From positions 62,001 through 126,000 of the forward strand of contig NZ_BCWV01000004.1 of assembly GCF_001894765.1 (NCBI RefSeq): a stretch of DNA of 64,000 nt, written 5' to 3'. The stretch comes from Rhodococcoides corynebacterioides NBRC 14404 (GTDB taxonomy: Bacteria; Actinomycetota; Actinomycetes; Mycobacteriales; Mycobacteriaceae). Under the pieces are notes generated by a model that saw nothing but the letters and a program-made list of their open reading frames with translations, had not been told where the DNA came from and did no database searches. A program made the position numbers and the translations under genes. Positions 37,720 to 47,246 of this stretch are shown here, one piece after another (position 1 is the stretch's first letter; every line of letters begins with the position of its first letter).

Positions 37720-38105
37720 TCGACGACGGGCGGCCGATCTTCCTGCAGATCGCCGAGATGATCGAGAACTCGATCATCGACGGATCACTGGCCGAGGAGG
37801 CGCAAGTGCCGTCGACCAACGAACTGGCCGCGTTCCACCGCATCAATCCCGCCACCGCCGGCAAGGGGCTCGGACACCTCGTCGCGGACGGCATCCTCTA
37901 CAAGAAGCGAGGTATCGGAATGTTCGTCACCACGGGCGCCCGCGACGCGCTGCGCTTCCGGCGCCGAGAGCGCTTCGCCGACCAGTACGTCACCCCACTG
38001 GTCGCCGAGGCACGCAAGCTCGGCCTCGGTCCCGACGAGATCATGACCATGATCGCCGACCGTGCGGCCGGGCCGGCCCCAGCGTCACGGGAGGGAGCAC
38101 GATGA
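37698..38105 (+). CDS. GntR-family regulator, YtrA subfamily
   Basis: Protein of 135 residues. The winged-helix domain (RPIFLQIAEMIENSIIDGSL, VPSTNELAAFHRINPATAGKGL, DGILYKKRGIGMFV) is followed by a short two-helix tail (about 85-125) typical of YtrA-type regulators that control ABC transporters. It is the first gene of a three-gene operon; the ABC ATPase start overlaps its stop (ATGA). It probably represses its own operon through the palindrome at 37665-37688 until an unknown effector appears. Confidence 0.92.
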   Translation: MDPVVIVIDDGRPIFLQIAEMIENSIIDGSLAEEAQVPSTNELAAFHRINPATAGKGLGHLVADGILYKKRGIGMFVTTGARDALRFRRRERFADQYVTPLVAEARKLGLGPDEIMTMIADRAAGPAPASREGAR

Positions 38106-38986
38106 GCGCCCCGGTGGTGTCGGTGCGCAACCTGCGCAAGAGCTTTCGGGACGTCGACGCCCTCGCCGACGTGTCCTTCGACGTCCACGAGCACGGCATC
38201 CACGGCCTTCTGGGCCGCAACGGCGCCGGCAAGACCACGCTCCTGCAGATCCTCACGGGCCAGCAGTGGGCGGACGACGGCGAGGTGTCGGTGTTCGGCG
38301 GCGACCCCTTCGAGAACGCGGCGGTCCTGCGTGACGTCTGCTTCGTCAAGGAGAGTCAGCGGTACCCGGACGACTTCCGCGTGAGTCAGGTGCTCGACGC
38401 CGCGGCCGCGATCCTGCCGCGGTGGGACGACGACCTCGCCCGGAATCTCATGGCGGACTTCGACCTTCCCCGCCGACGGAAGGTCAAGAAGCTCTCCCGC
38501 GGTATGACGTCGGCCCTGGGTGTGGTGGTGGGCCTCGCGTCCCGAGCTCCGCTCACCCTCTTCGACGAGCCCTACCTCGGCCTCGACGCGGTCTCGCGGC
38601 AGCTGTTCTACGACCGACTCCTGGCCGACTACGCGGAGCATCCCCGCACGGTGGTCCTGTCGACGCACCTGATCGACGAGGTGGCCGATCTCGTGGACCG
38701 CGTCGTGGTGATCGACGGCGGCCGGGTCGTCGTCGACGACGACGCCGAGCAGCTCCGCGGTCGCGCGGTGACCGTCAGCGGCAACGCCGACAGCGTCGCC
38801 GACTTCACCACCGATCACGCCGTGCTGGCGCACGAGTCGATGGGGTCGATGGCACGCACCACCGTCGACGGTCCCCTCTCGCCCGAGGTGATCGCCGCCG
38901 CCCGCGCGGCCGGACTGCACGTCGATCCGGTGTCCCTTCAGCAATTCGTGGTCGCCAGCACCACCCGTCGGAAGGTGTCCTCGTGA
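38102..38986 (+). CDS. ABC transporter ATP-binding protein (YtrB-like)
   Basis: ATPase of 294 residues: Walker A GRNGAGKTT (38-46), Q-loop replaced by VKESQRYPDDF, a signature LSRGM (131-135) instead of LSGGQ, Walker B LTLFDEP with catalytic E156, and the switch His in STHLIDE. The altered signature is usual for the YtrB-type ABC-2 exporters paired with GntR regulators. A C-terminal ~80-residue extension follows the core. Start and stop overlap the neighbours by 4 nt. Confidence 0.9.
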   Translation: MSAPVVSVRNLRKSFRDVDALADVSFDVHEHGIHGLLGRNGAGKTTLLQILTGQQWADDGEVSVFGGDPFENAAVLRDVCFVKESQRYPDDFRVSQVLDAAAAILPRWDDDLARNLMADFDLPRRRKVKKLSRGMTSALGVVVGLASRAPLTLFDEPYLGLDAVSRQLFYDRLLADYAEHPRTVVLSTHLIDEVADLVDRVVVIDGGRVVVDDDAEQLRGRAVTVSGNADSVADFTTDHAVLAHESMGSMARTTVDGPLSPEVIAAARAAGLHVDPVSLQQFVVASTTRRKVSS

Positions 38987-39699
38987 GTACCGTTCTCGCC
39001 CCCACCCCGTCCCGCACCGCGGCCGTCGCCCGTGTGCACGCCCAGAACTGGCAGATCGCGTTCCTGTGGCCGATCGGCATCCTGGCGGCCATCGCCGGGA
39101 TCACCTGGACCGTGCTCGCACTGCTCCCCCGAGGCAGCGCGGACGTCAACACCGGCGGCGCCACGTTCGTCTTCTTCTTCGGCCTCGTCCTGTTCGCGCA
39201 GTCGGTGAACCAGTACTTCCCCTTCGTCTCCGGCCTGGGGGTCACCCGCTGGGAGTTCTTCCGTGCCACCTCCGCCGTGGTCGGTGTTCACGCGGTGCTG
39301 TTCGGGACGCTGATGATCGCGCTGTCGCTCGTCGAGCGGGCCACCGACGGCTTCGGTGTCGGCATGCGGCTGTTCTCCCTCAGCGCCCCCGTCGCCGGCT
39401 CCGTTCTCACGGAGTTCGCGTTCTTCGTGACGGTCATCGCGTTCGCGAACGTCGTCGGCGTCCTGGCCGGTGCGATCTACCTCCGGTGGCGGGCCGTGGG
39501 ACTGTGGGCCACCGGACTGCTCGCGACGGTGCTCCTCGGCGTGATCGTGGTCGTCTTCACGTGGCAGGGCTGGTGGGTGCCGGTGGGCTCGGCGATCGCC
39601 GACGCGCCCCGACCGGTCACGATGGTGCTGCTCCCCCTGGTTCTCACCGCGCTGGCCGCCCCCGGCGTGTGGGCGGTGCTGCGGCGAACCACCGTCTGA
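38983..39699 (+). CDS. ABC-type membrane permease, six-TM
   Basis: Membrane protein of 238 residues with about six hydrophobic segments (for example FLWPIGILAAIAGITWTVLAL, ATFVFFFGLVLFAQ and GLWATGLLATVLLGVIVVVF). Weak similarity in pattern to ABC-2 permeases; there are no conserved catalytic motifs. The GTG start at 38983 overlaps the ATPase stop. It is the sole membrane partner, so the pump is likely a homodimer. The substrate is unknown; YtrA-type systems elsewhere respond to cell-envelope stress. Confidence 0.8.
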   Translation: MSTVLAPTPSRTAAVARVHAQNWQIAFLWPIGILAAIAGITWTVLALLPRGSADVNTGGATFVFFFGLVLFAQSVNQYFPFVSGLGVTRWEFFRATSAVVGVHAVLFGTLMIALSLVERATDGFGVGMRLFSLSAPVAGSVLTEFAFFVTVIAFANVVGVLAGAIYLRWRAVGLWATGLLATVLLGVIVVVFTWQGWWVPVGSAIADAPRPVTMVLLPLVLTALAAPGVWAVLRRTTV

Positions 39700-41220
39700 T
39701 CACCGGACGGTGAGAACCGGCAGACCCGCCGGAACTCCCTCGGCGAGGAGCGTCGTCACGGCCTCCACGTCGAGGGAGTTCTCCACGAGATCCGCCAGTA
39801 GATCCACCTGTGCGGTGCGCTCCGCGTCGACGTCGGTGTCGGGGGCCGGGACGAATCCGCGCCGATCGGCCCGCACGGCGACCTCCGTCAGCCAGTCCCG
39901 CCGGAACTCGTCGTTCTCGAGCAACCCGTGCCAGTGGGTGCCCCACACGGCGCCTCGCACGCTGCCCTCCCCGGCGCCGTCCGCGCCGTCGAACCAGGCG
40001 GGATCGGCCGAGCGCACGACTCGTCCGTGATGAATCTCGTACCCGCGCAACCCCGTCGGTGACTGCACACGTCGGAGCACCTTGTCCGGTCCGAACTCGA
40101 TGTCGAGGTCGAGCACGCCGAGCCCGGCCACGGCGCCCGATCCCGACTCCACGTCGTCCAGGATGCGCCGGCCGAGCATCTGGTATCCGCCGCAGATACC
40201 GAGAACCGGACCGCCGCGCTCGACCCGCCTCGTGATCTCGTCCGCGATTCCGGTGCGGCGCAACCACTCCAGATCGTGCACCGTCGCTTTCGAGCCGGGC
40301 AGGACCACCAGATCGGCGTCCGCGAGCCGCGACGGGTCGGTCGCCCACTGCACGCTGACCCCTGGTTCACAGGCGAGTGCCTCGACGTCGGTCGAGTTGG
40401 ACACGCGCGGCAGGCGCACCGCCGCCACCCGCAGCCACTGCGTCCCGACGGGCCTGCCGGGCCGTCCCACGGGGGCGTCGGCCGTGGTGCCGAGCGAGTC
40501 CTCCGCGTCGAGCCACAGGGCGTCGTCGAATGGCACCACGCCGTACGTCCGCCGCCCCGTCCGGTCGCGCAGCGTGTCGAGCCCCGGTTGCAGCAACGCC
40601 GGATCGCCCCGGAACTTGTTGACGACGAATCCCGCGATCAGTGCCTGATCGGCCGGGTCGAGGATTGCCAGCGTGCCGAAGAAGTGCGCGAGCACGCCCC
40701 CACGATCGATGTCGCCCACCACGAGCACCGGCAGGTCCGCCGCTCGGGCGAGGCCCAGATTGGCCAGATCCGTGGCGCGCAGGTTGATCTCGGCGGGCGA
40801 CCCGGCGCCCTCGCAGATCACGACGTCGAAGTCGGCGCGGAGCGACGCCAGGTCCTCCGCGACGACGGCGCGCAACGCTTCGCGATGGGCCATGTAGTCG
40901 CGTGCGCCGACCGACCCGGTGGCCCGGCCCCGAACCACCAGTTGCGACGTCCGATCCCCGCCGGGCTTGAGCAGCACGGGATTGAACCGCACGCTGGGTT
41001 CGAGGCCGCATGCTCGGGCCTGCAGCGCCTGGGCGCGGCCGATCTCGCCGCCGTCGAGTGTCACCACCGAGTTGTTCGACATGTTCTGCGCCTTGAACGG
41101 CGCGACGCGCACCCCCCGCCGCGCGAGCAGTCGGCACAGGCCGGCGACGAGGACGCTCTTCCCCGCGTCCGACGTCGTTCCCGCCACGAGCAGGGCGCCG
41201 GAAAGCGGCGACGGGGTCAC
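39700..41220 (-). CDS. cobQ: Cobyric acid synthase
   Basis: ATP- and glutamine-dependent amidation of four carboxylates of adenosylcobyrinic acid diamide. It is 506 residues: an N-terminal P-loop domain (GTTSDAGKS, 14-22; [22 protein letters not shown]) and a C-terminal amidotransferase domain with nucleophile in [10 protein letters not shown] (C343). The GTG start at 41220 overlaps the map stop, and its stop abuts the ABC permease stop. It lies apart from the cobB-cobO group. Confidence 0.95.
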   Translation of the reverse strand: MTPSPLSGALLVAGTTSDAGKSVLVAGLCRLLARRGVRVAPFKAQNMSNNSVVTLDGGEIGRAQALQARACGLEPSVRFNPVLLKPGGDRTSQLVVRGRATGSVGARDYMAHREALRAVVAEDLASLRADFDVVICEGAGSPAEINLRATDLANLGLARAADLPVLVVGDIDRGGVLAHFFGTLAILDPADQALIAGFVVNKFRGDPALLQPGLDTLRDRTGRRTYGVVPFDDALWLDAEDSLGTTADAPVGRPGRPVGTQWLRVAAVRLPRVSNSTDVEALACEPGVSVQWATDPSRLADADLVVLPGSKATVHDLEWLRRTGIADEITRRVERGGPVLGICGGYQMLGRRILDDVESGSGAVAGLGVLDLDIEFGPDKVLRRVQSPTGLRGYEIHHGRVVRSADPAWFDGADGAGEGSVRGAVWGTHWHGLLENDEFRRDWLTEVAVRADRRGFVPAPDTDVDAERTAQVDLLADLVENSLDVEAVTTLLAEGVPAGLPVLTVR

Positions 41221-42074
41221 GGCAGGGTGAGGATCTCGGCCCCGGTGTCGGTGACGACGAGGGTGTGCTCGAACTGGGCGGTCCAGCTGCGGTCCTTGGT
41301 GACGACGGTCCAGCCGTCGTTCCACTGTTCCCAGTCGATGCCGCCGAGGTTGATCATCGGCTCGATGGTGAAGGTCATGCCCGGTTCGATGATCGTCTCG
41401 ACGCTCGGCTCGTCGTAGTGCAGCACCACGAGGCCGTTGTGGAACGTCGTTCCCACACCGTGACCGGTGAAGTCGCGCACCACGCCGTAACCGAAGCGGT
41501 TGGCGTACGACTCGATGACGCGACCCACCACGTTGAGCGCCCGGCCCGGCTTGACCGCCTTGATGGCCCGCATCGTCGCCTCGTGGGTCCGCTCGACGAG
41601 CAGCCGCGCCTCCTCCGACACGTCGCCCGCGAGGAACGTCGCGTTGGTGTCACCGTGCACCCCGTCGATGTAGGCGGTGACGTCGATGTTGACGATGTCG
41701 CCGTCCTGGACGACCGTGGAATCGGGGATCCCGTGGCAGATGACCTCGTTCAGCGAGGTGCAGCAGGACTTCGGAAAACCCTTGTACCCCAACGTCGACG
41801 GATACGCACCGTGATCGATCATGTACTCGTGGGCGATGCGATCGAGCGCATCGGTGGTCACACCCGGCGCCACCGCGTTGCCCGCCTCGCGCAGTGCCTG
41901 CGCCGCGATGCGCGACGCCACCCGCATCTTCTCGATGGTCTCGGGGGTCTGCACCCACGGTTCCGAGCCCTCGCGGGCGGTCTTCTTCCAGGCGTACTCC
42001 GGCCGCTCGATGTGCTTCGGGACGGGGAGCACGTCGGAGACGGTGCCGGGTTCGAGAACGGTGCGAACAGCCAT
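41217..42074 (-). CDS. map: Methionine aminopeptidase, type I
   Basis: Removes N-terminal methionine from nascent proteins. It is 285 residues, the same as M. tuberculosis MapB, with a ~40-residue N-terminal extension containing a Pro-rich stretch, then the pita-bread fold with [33 protein letters not shown] and [11 protein letters not shown] providing the metal ligands. ATG start at 42074. Confidence 0.95.
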   Translation of the reverse strand: MAVRTVLEPGTVSDVLPVPKHIERPEYAWKKTAREGSEPWVQTPETIEKMRVASRIAAQALREAGNAVAPGVTTDALDRIAHEYMIDHGAYPSTLGYKGFPKSCCTSLNEVICHGIPDSTVVQDGDIVNIDVTAYIDGVHGDTNATFLAGDVSEEARLLVERTHEATMRAIKAVKPGRALNVVGRVIESYANRFGYGVVRDFTGHGVGTTFHNGLVVLHYDEPSVETIIEPGMTFTIEPMINLGGIDWEQWNDGWTVVTKDRSWTAQFEHTLVVTDTGAEILTLP

Positions 42075-42095
42075 GCACCCGAGCGTAGTCCGTGG

Positions 42096-43889
42096 TCAGT
42101 AGCCCTCGGGCAGCGCCGTGAACATGTCCCTGGTGACGGCCACCGCGTTGTCGGAGCTGCCGCCGCGCACGACGAGCGTGGCGAACGCCAGGTCTCCGCG
42201 GTAGCCGACGAACCATGCGTGCGAGCCGCCGTCGACCTCGGCCTCACCGGTCTTGCCGTAGACCTCGCCCTGGTCGGCGATCCGGTCCGCGGTGCCGCTG
42301 GTGACCACCGACCGCATCATGCCGCGCAACCCGTCGACGACGGCCGGGTCGACCGCCGGGCGGTCCCCCTCGACCGTGGTGTCCTCGCCCTGGATCAGCC
42401 GCGGCGTCGGGGTGCTGCCGTGCGCCACCGTGGCGGCGGCCAGGGCCATGCCGAACGTGGACACGAGCACCTTGCCCTGGCCGAACCCGTCCTCGGTCCG
42501 CTGCACGAGATCGGACGCCGGGGGCACGGATCCGGACTCCGTGGGCAGACCCGTCACCGTGTACTCGGGACCGATGCCGAACATGGCCGCCGCGTCGGTC
42601 AGGTCGTCGGGGCCCATCTCGCTGGCGAGCTTGGCGAAGGAGGTGTTGCAGGACCGCGTGAAGGCGGTGCTCATCGACACGTCGCCGAGCGAGAACTCGT
42701 TGTAGTTGGGGACGCTGCGCTCCCCGATGACGATGCGACCCGGACACGGCACCGTGGTGCCGGGTGTCGCGAGCCCCTCCGCGATGGCCGCCCCCGCCGT
42801 GACGATCTTGAACGTCGACCCGGGCGGATACAGACCCGTTGACGCCACCGGCCCGTCACGGTCCGCGGCCGCGTTCTGCGCGACGGCGAGAATGTCACCC
42901 GTCGAGGGTTGGATCACCACCATCATCGCCTGGTCGCGGGAGACGTTCACCGCGTTCTGCGCGGCCACCTGGATCGGCCGATCGAGGCTGATGCTGATGG
43001 ACGGCACCGGTTCCGGTGCGGTCTCGGTCAGGACCCCGACGTCGGCCCCGTTCGCGTTGACGGCGACGACGCTCCAGCCGGCCGCACCGTCGACGCGGTC
43101 CATGACGGTCTTCTTGACCTGACTCACCAGATCGGGCGCGAAGGATCGATCGGTCGAGACCAGATCGGACTCCTCGGTGACGGCGACACCGGGCAGGGCC
43201 GACAGCTCGGCCGCCACCGTGTCGTAGTCCTCCTCACGCAGCGTCACCACGCGGTAGGCGCCCTGCGCGGCGGTGGCCGACTCGACCGTCGACTGTGCCG
43301 TGATGGAGTCGTCGAACGGGCGCAGAAGCCGTTCGAGCGCGCGGGCCGTCGACACGATCCGATCGGACGTCAACTCCGCGACGGTCCAGGAGACGCCGAC
43401 GACCGTGCCGGGCACCAGGACGTCGGACCCCGCGTGCTCGTTGACCCGGGCACGCGGGGCGGCCGTGGATCGGAGCACCATCGACTGCGTGTCGCCGAGC
43501 GTCGGGTGCAGGTCGGTGGAGTTCCACCGCACCACCCAGTCACCGCCGCGTCGACCCATGCGCAGCGACCCGTCGTACGTCCACGTCCGGTCGCGCGGCA
43601 GCTGCCAGGTGTAGGTGTAGTCGACGGTCGCGGTGTCGCCGTCCACCGTCACGGCGCCGGTGCTCGCCTCCAACGACTCCGCCTGCAGTCCGTCCCACGC
43701 ACTGTCGATCGCTCCGGCAGCGAGGTCCGGCCGGTCCGTTCCGGCGGCCGCCGCGGCACTGTCCCGGCTCGCCAACGCTGCCACGAAGGCATCGGCGGCG
43801 GATTCGGGGCCCTGCGGTTTCGGGGTGCACGCGCCCAGCGCGACGGCGAGCAGGACCGCGACTGCCGCGGCGAGGAAACGGGAGATCAT
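42096..43889 (-). CDS. Penicillin-binding lipoprotein (class B-like transpeptidase)
   Basis: Cell-wall DD-transpeptidase of 597 residues. The N-terminus is a lipoprotein signal with lipobox ALGAC (C at about 21). It is followed by an NTF2-like MecA-N domain, a dimerisation domain and the transpeptidase domain with S358-T-F-K361, S413-C-N415 and K546-T-G548. M. tuberculosis has a similar lipoprotein PBP (Rv2864c) in the matching place. The MecA-N domain is shared with beta-lactam-tolerant PBPs, but resistance is not implied by sequence alone. Confidence 0.92.
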   Translation of the reverse strand: MISRFLAAAVAVLLAVALGACTPKPQGPESAADAFVAALASRDSAAAAAGTDRPDLAAGAIDSAWDGLQAESLEASTGAVTVDGDTATVDYTYTWQLPRDRTWTYDGSLRMGRRGGDWVVRWNSTDLHPTLGDTQSMVLRSTAAPRARVNEHAGSDVLVPGTVVGVSWTVAELTSDRIVSTARALERLLRPFDDSITAQSTVESATAAQGAYRVVTLREEDYDTVAAELSALPGVAVTEESDLVSTDRSFAPDLVSQVKKTVMDRVDGAAGWSVVAVNANGADVGVLTETAPEPVPSISISLDRPIQVAAQNAVNVSRDQAMMVVIQPSTGDILAVAQNAAADRDGPVASTGLYPPGSTFKIVTAGAAIAEGLATPGTTVPCPGRIVIGERSVPNYNEFSLGDVSMSTAFTRSCNTSFAKLASEMGPDDLTDAAAMFGIGPEYTVTGLPTESGSVPPASDLVQRTEDGFGQGKVLVSTFGMALAAATVAHGSTPTPRLIQGEDTTVEGDRPAVDPAVVDGLRGMMRSVVTSGTADRIADQGEVYGKTGEAEVDGGSHAWFVGYRGDLAFATLVVRGGSSDNAVAVTRDMFTALPEGY

Positions 43890-43948
43890 CGCCTGCCATC
43901 GTAGGACCGGGTGACGCCCGCGTCCGTCCCGACACGCAGGGCCGAAAC

Positions 43949-44782
43949 TCAGTCCAGGAGCACGGTGGCGAAGGTCCCGACCTGCCGAAACCCGATGCGC
44001 TCGTACGCGCGGCGAGCCGGGACGTTGTAGCTGTTGACGTAGAGACTGGCGGTCCGCCCGCCGTCGATCACGGCCGCGGCCACGGCGGCCGTCCCGACGG
44101 ACCCGAGTCCGCGGCCGCGACACAGCGGGTGAACCCACACCCCCTGGATCTGCCCGACGTCCCGCGAGAGCGACCCCACCTCGGCCTTGAACACCACCTG
44201 GCCGTCCTCGAATCGCGCCCACGCGCGCCCGGCCGCGATCAGATCGGCGATGCGACGGCGGTACCCGCGACCACCGTCACCGGCCCGCGGGTCGACGCCG
44301 ACCTCCTCGATGAACATCGCGACGGCCGCCGTCAGGTACACGTCGATCTCGTCGGCGGTGACCCGACGCACGGACGGATCGGCCGTGTCCGGCCGGACGA
44401 CGAGCGCGAGCAGCGGTTGGTCGGCCCGTACCTCGCGGGCGGATCCCCACTCCGGCTCGAGCATCGACCAGATCGGCAGGGTGAGCTCCGCGCGTCCGAC
44501 CAGCGACGAGCAGAGCCGCGGGCCGCGCAGGGCGCGGTCGGCGAAACTCCTCAGGTCGTCGCCGTCGCCGCGCAGCGGCACAAGATTCGCTCCGGAGAAA
44601 CAGAGCGACGACGACGGACCCCCACGAGACCACAGTTCGCCGTGGTTCACCCGTGGCTCGATGCCCGATTCCTCGATGCGCGACGCGACCATGCACGACG
44701 CGACAGGGTCCGACCGCAGCACTCGGAGGACCTCGTCGGTGTCACGTCGGGTCAGCGCCTTCGCGCCGAGAAGCTTGAGCAT
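43949..44782 (-). CDS. GNAT acetyltransferase with N-terminal DUF4081 domain
   Basis: Protein of 277 residues. The first ~130 form a DUF4081-like domain (RVLRSDPVASCMVASRIEE), the rest a GNAT fold with the acetyl-CoA loop LCRGRGLGSVGTAAV and the C-terminal YVNSYNVPARRAYERIGF. Substrate unknown. Comparable to Rv2867c, which sits next to gcpE in M. tuberculosis. The ATG at 44782 lies 17 nt after the ispG stop. Confidence 0.87.
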   Translation of the reverse strand: MLKLLGAKALTRRDTDEVLRVLRSDPVASCMVASRIEESGIEPRVNHGELWSRGGPSSSLCFSGANLVPLRGDGDDLRSFADRALRGPRLCSSLVGRAELTLPIWSMLEPEWGSAREVRADQPLLALVVRPDTADPSVRRVTADEIDVYLTAAVAMFIEEVGVDPRAGDGGRGYRRRIADLIAAGRAWARFEDGQVVFKAEVGSLSRDVGQIQGVWVHPLCRGRGLGSVGTAAVAAAVIDGGRTASLYVNSYNVPARRAYERIGFRQVGTFATVLLD

Positions 44783-44799
44783 CGGTGTCTCGCCGCAGG

Positions 44800-45954
44800 T
44801 CAGCCGACGGACACCACCGGCGAGGAACCGGCGTCGGCGTCGCCCTCGAAGGTCTCCGCGATCCGCATGGCCTCCTCGATCAGCGTCTCGACGATCTGCG
44901 CCTCGGGCACGGTCTTGATCACCTCGCCCTTGACGAAGATCTGGCCCTTGCCGTTGCCCGACGCGACACCGAGGTCCGCGTCCCGCGCCTCGCCGGGGCC
45001 GTTGACGACGCATCCCATGACGGCCACGCGCAACGGGATCTCCATGCCCTCGAGGCCGGCCGTGACCTGGTCGGCCAGGGTGTAGACGTCGACCTGCGCG
45101 CGTCCGCAGGACGGGCAGGACACGATCTCGAGCTTGCGAGGACGCAGGTTCAGGGACTGCAGAATCTGCGTCCCCACCTTGATCTCCTCGTTCGGCGGCG
45201 CCGAGAGCGAGACGCGGATGGTGTCACCGATACCGTCGGCGAGCAGCGACCCGAAGGCGACGGCGGACTTGATGGTGCCCTGGAATGCCGGACCGGCCTC
45301 GGTCACACCGAGGTGCAGGGGGTAGTCGCACTGCGCCGCGAGCTGACGGTAGGCCTCCACCATGATCACCGGGTCGTTGTGCTTCACGGAGATCTTGATG
45401 TCGCCGAACCCGTGCTCCTCGAACAACGACGCCTCCCACAGCGCGGACTCGACGAGAGCCTCCGGCGTGGCCTTGCCGTACTTCTGCATCAACCGCGGAT
45501 CGAGCGATCCCGCGTTGACCCCGATCCGAATGGGGATGCCGGCGTCCCCCGCCGCCTTGGCGACTTCCTTGACGCGGCCGTCGAACTCCTTGATGTTGCC
45601 GGGATTCACGCGCACCGCGGCACAGCCGGCGTCGATGGCCGCGAAGATGTAGCGCGGCTGGAAGTGGATGTCGGCGATGACGGGGATCTGCGACTTGCGC
45701 GCGATCGTCGCCAGCGCGTCGGCGTCCTCCTGCCGGGGGCAGGCGACTCGCACGATGTCGCAGCCCGATGCGGTGAGCTCCGCGATCTGCTGCAGGGTCG
45801 AGTTGATGTCGTGCGTCTTGGTGGTGCACATCGACTGCACCGAGATGGGGTGGTCGCTGCCGACGCCCACGCTGCCCACCTGCAATTGACGGGTCGTGCG
45901 ACGCGGGGCCAGCACGGGGGGCGGTCCGGCCGGTATGCCCAGTCCTACGGTCAC
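44800..45954 (-). CDS. ispG: 4-hydroxy-3-methylbut-2-enyl-diphosphate synthase
   Basis: Penultimate enzyme of the MEP isoprenoid pathway, reducing MEcPP to HMBPP with a [4Fe-4S] cluster. It is 384 residues: a TIM-barrel half ([28 protein letters not shown]) and a C-terminal cluster domain with CPSCGRAQ and [17 protein letters not shown] start at 45954. It is in the dxr-rip1-ispG series, so two MEP enzymes are close together. Confidence 0.96.
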   Translation of the reverse strand: MTVGLGIPAGPPPVLAPRRTTRQLQVGSVGVGSDHPISVQSMCTTKTHDINSTLQQIAELTASGCDIVRVACPRQEDADALATIARKSQIPVIADIHFQPRYIFAAIDAGCAAVRVNPGNIKEFDGRVKEVAKAAGDAGIPIRIGVNAGSLDPRLMQKYGKATPEALVESALWEASLFEEHGFGDIKISVKHNDPVIMVEAYRQLAAQCDYPLHLGVTEAGPAFQGTIKSAVAFGSLLADGIGDTIRVSLSAPPNEEIKVGTQILQSLNLRPRKLEIVSCPSCGRAQVDVYTLADQVTAGLEGMEIPLRVAVMGCVVNGPGEARDADLGVASGNGKGQIFVKGEVIKTVPEAQIVETLIEEAMRIAETFEGDADAGSSPVVSVG

Positions 45955-45973
45955 TTCAGTCCTTTCGTCGCCC

Positions 45974-46015
45974 GCCGGTGGCCACCGGCCGACTGCACGG
46001 CGGCCATCGGCCGCC
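45974..46015 (-). terminator. Two hairpins between rip1 and ispG
   Basis: GCCGGTGGCCACCGGC at 45974-45989 is a 16-nt perfect palindrome. GGCGGCC-ATC-GGCCGCC at 45999-46015 is a 7-bp hairpin with a 3-nt loop. They fill much of the 72-nt gap and could terminate or attenuate transcription between rip1 and ispG. No T-run. Confidence 0.45.
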
Positions 46016-46026
46016 TGTGCACCAGT

Positions 46027-47244
46027 CTAGTTACCGAACAGGTCGATGGGATTGACGATGTCGGCGGTCAACGTCAGCAGCATGAACGCGCCGCCGATGG
46101 CGATGACGACGTACGTCAACGGCATCAGTTTGAGGTAGTTCACCGGCTCGCCGCGACCCAGACCGCGCAGCGCGCGAATCCGGTTGCGCACGCCCTCGTA
46201 GATCGTCACCGCGATGTGTCCGCCGTCGAGCGGCAGCAGGGGCAACAGGTTGAACACGCCGAGGAAGAAGTTCAGGGTCGCCAGCAGTCCGACGAACAGC
46301 TCCCACAGTCCGCGCTCGGCGGCCTGACCGCCGATGACACTGGCACCGACCACGGAAATCGGTGTGTCGGCGGATCGCTCGCCGCCGGTGATCGACGTCC
46401 ACAGCGCCCCGACCTTCTGCGGGAGATCCACGATCGCCTTGACCGTCTCCACGCCGGTGTACCCGGCGAACGAGATCGCGCCGGGCACGGCCGACAGGGC
46501 GTCGTACCGGATCGTGAGCGGGGTACGCGCCACGCCGATCGCGCCGGTGGTCCGCAGCTCGGTCGCATCGGGATCGTCCGCCGTCGCGGTGGAGAACAGG
46601 CGCTCCGTCCGCTGCACCTCGACGGGCACCGTCAGAGTGTCGCCGGCGCGGTCCACGGTCACGTCCACCGTGCCCCCGGCGTTCTGGACCGTCGCGACGA
46701 CGTCCGCGAAGGTCGCCGTGGGTGTGCCGTTCACCGCGGTGACGACGTCGCCGGCGCGAATACCCGCCGCGCCCGCCGGCCCCGGACCGGTGCACGGCGC
46801 GATCCCACCCTCGGCGTCCTGCGGGGCGACGCACTGGGTGCCGGCCACGGTTGCCGAGGTGTCGCGGTTCGGCAATCCCCACCCGAGCGCCAGGGTGTAG
46901 AGCAGAGCGAAGCCGAGCACGAAGTTCATGGCGATTCCGCCGAACATCACGGCGAGGCGCTTCCACGTCTTCTGCTTGTACATCGCGCGGTCGACCTCGT
47001 CGGGTGCGAGTTCGTCGACCGCGGTCATCCCGGCGATGTCGCAGAACCCGCCCGCCGGAATCGCCTTGAGCCCGTACTCGGTCTCACCGCGACGCCAGGA
47101 GAGGATCTTGGGGCCGAAGCCGATGTAGTAGCGACGGACCTTCATGCCGGTGGCCTTGGCCACCCACATGTGCCCGCATTCGTGCAGTGCGATCGAGATG
47201 CCGATGCACACCGCGAACGCGACGACGCCGAGAACGAACACCAT
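46027..47244 (-). CDS. rip1: Site-2 intramembrane metalloprotease Rip1 (M50)
   Basis: Membrane zinc protease that cleaves anti-sigma factors and other membrane proteins within the bilayer. It is 405 residues with the zinc motif HECGH (H21-H25) in the first membrane segment, a PDZ domain (about 140-230; GIRAGDVVTAVNG), and LLPLDGGH (D340, H343) in the third segment. Length and context (dxr-rip1-ispG) match M. tuberculosis Rv2869c. ATG start at 47244, 2 nt after dxr. Confidence 0.95.
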   Translation of the reverse strand: MVFVLGVVAFAVCIGISIALHECGHMWVAKATGMKVRRYYIGFGPKILSWRRGETEYGLKAIPAGGFCDIAGMTAVDELAPDEVDRAMYKQKTWKRLAVMFGGIAMNFVLGFALLYTLALGWGLPNRDTSATVAGTQCVAPQDAEGGIAPCTGPGPAGAAGIRAGDVVTAVNGTPTATFADVVATVQNAGGTVDVTVDRAGDTLTVPVEVQRTERLFSTATADDPDATELRTTGAIGVARTPLTIRYDALSAVPGAISFAGYTGVETVKAIVDLPQKVGALWTSITGGERSADTPISVVGASVIGGQAAERGLWELFVGLLATLNFFLGVFNLLPLLPLDGGHIAVTIYEGVRNRIRALRGLGRGEPVNYLKLMPLTYVVIAIGGAFMLLTLTADIVNPIDLFGN

Positions 47245-47246
47245 CG

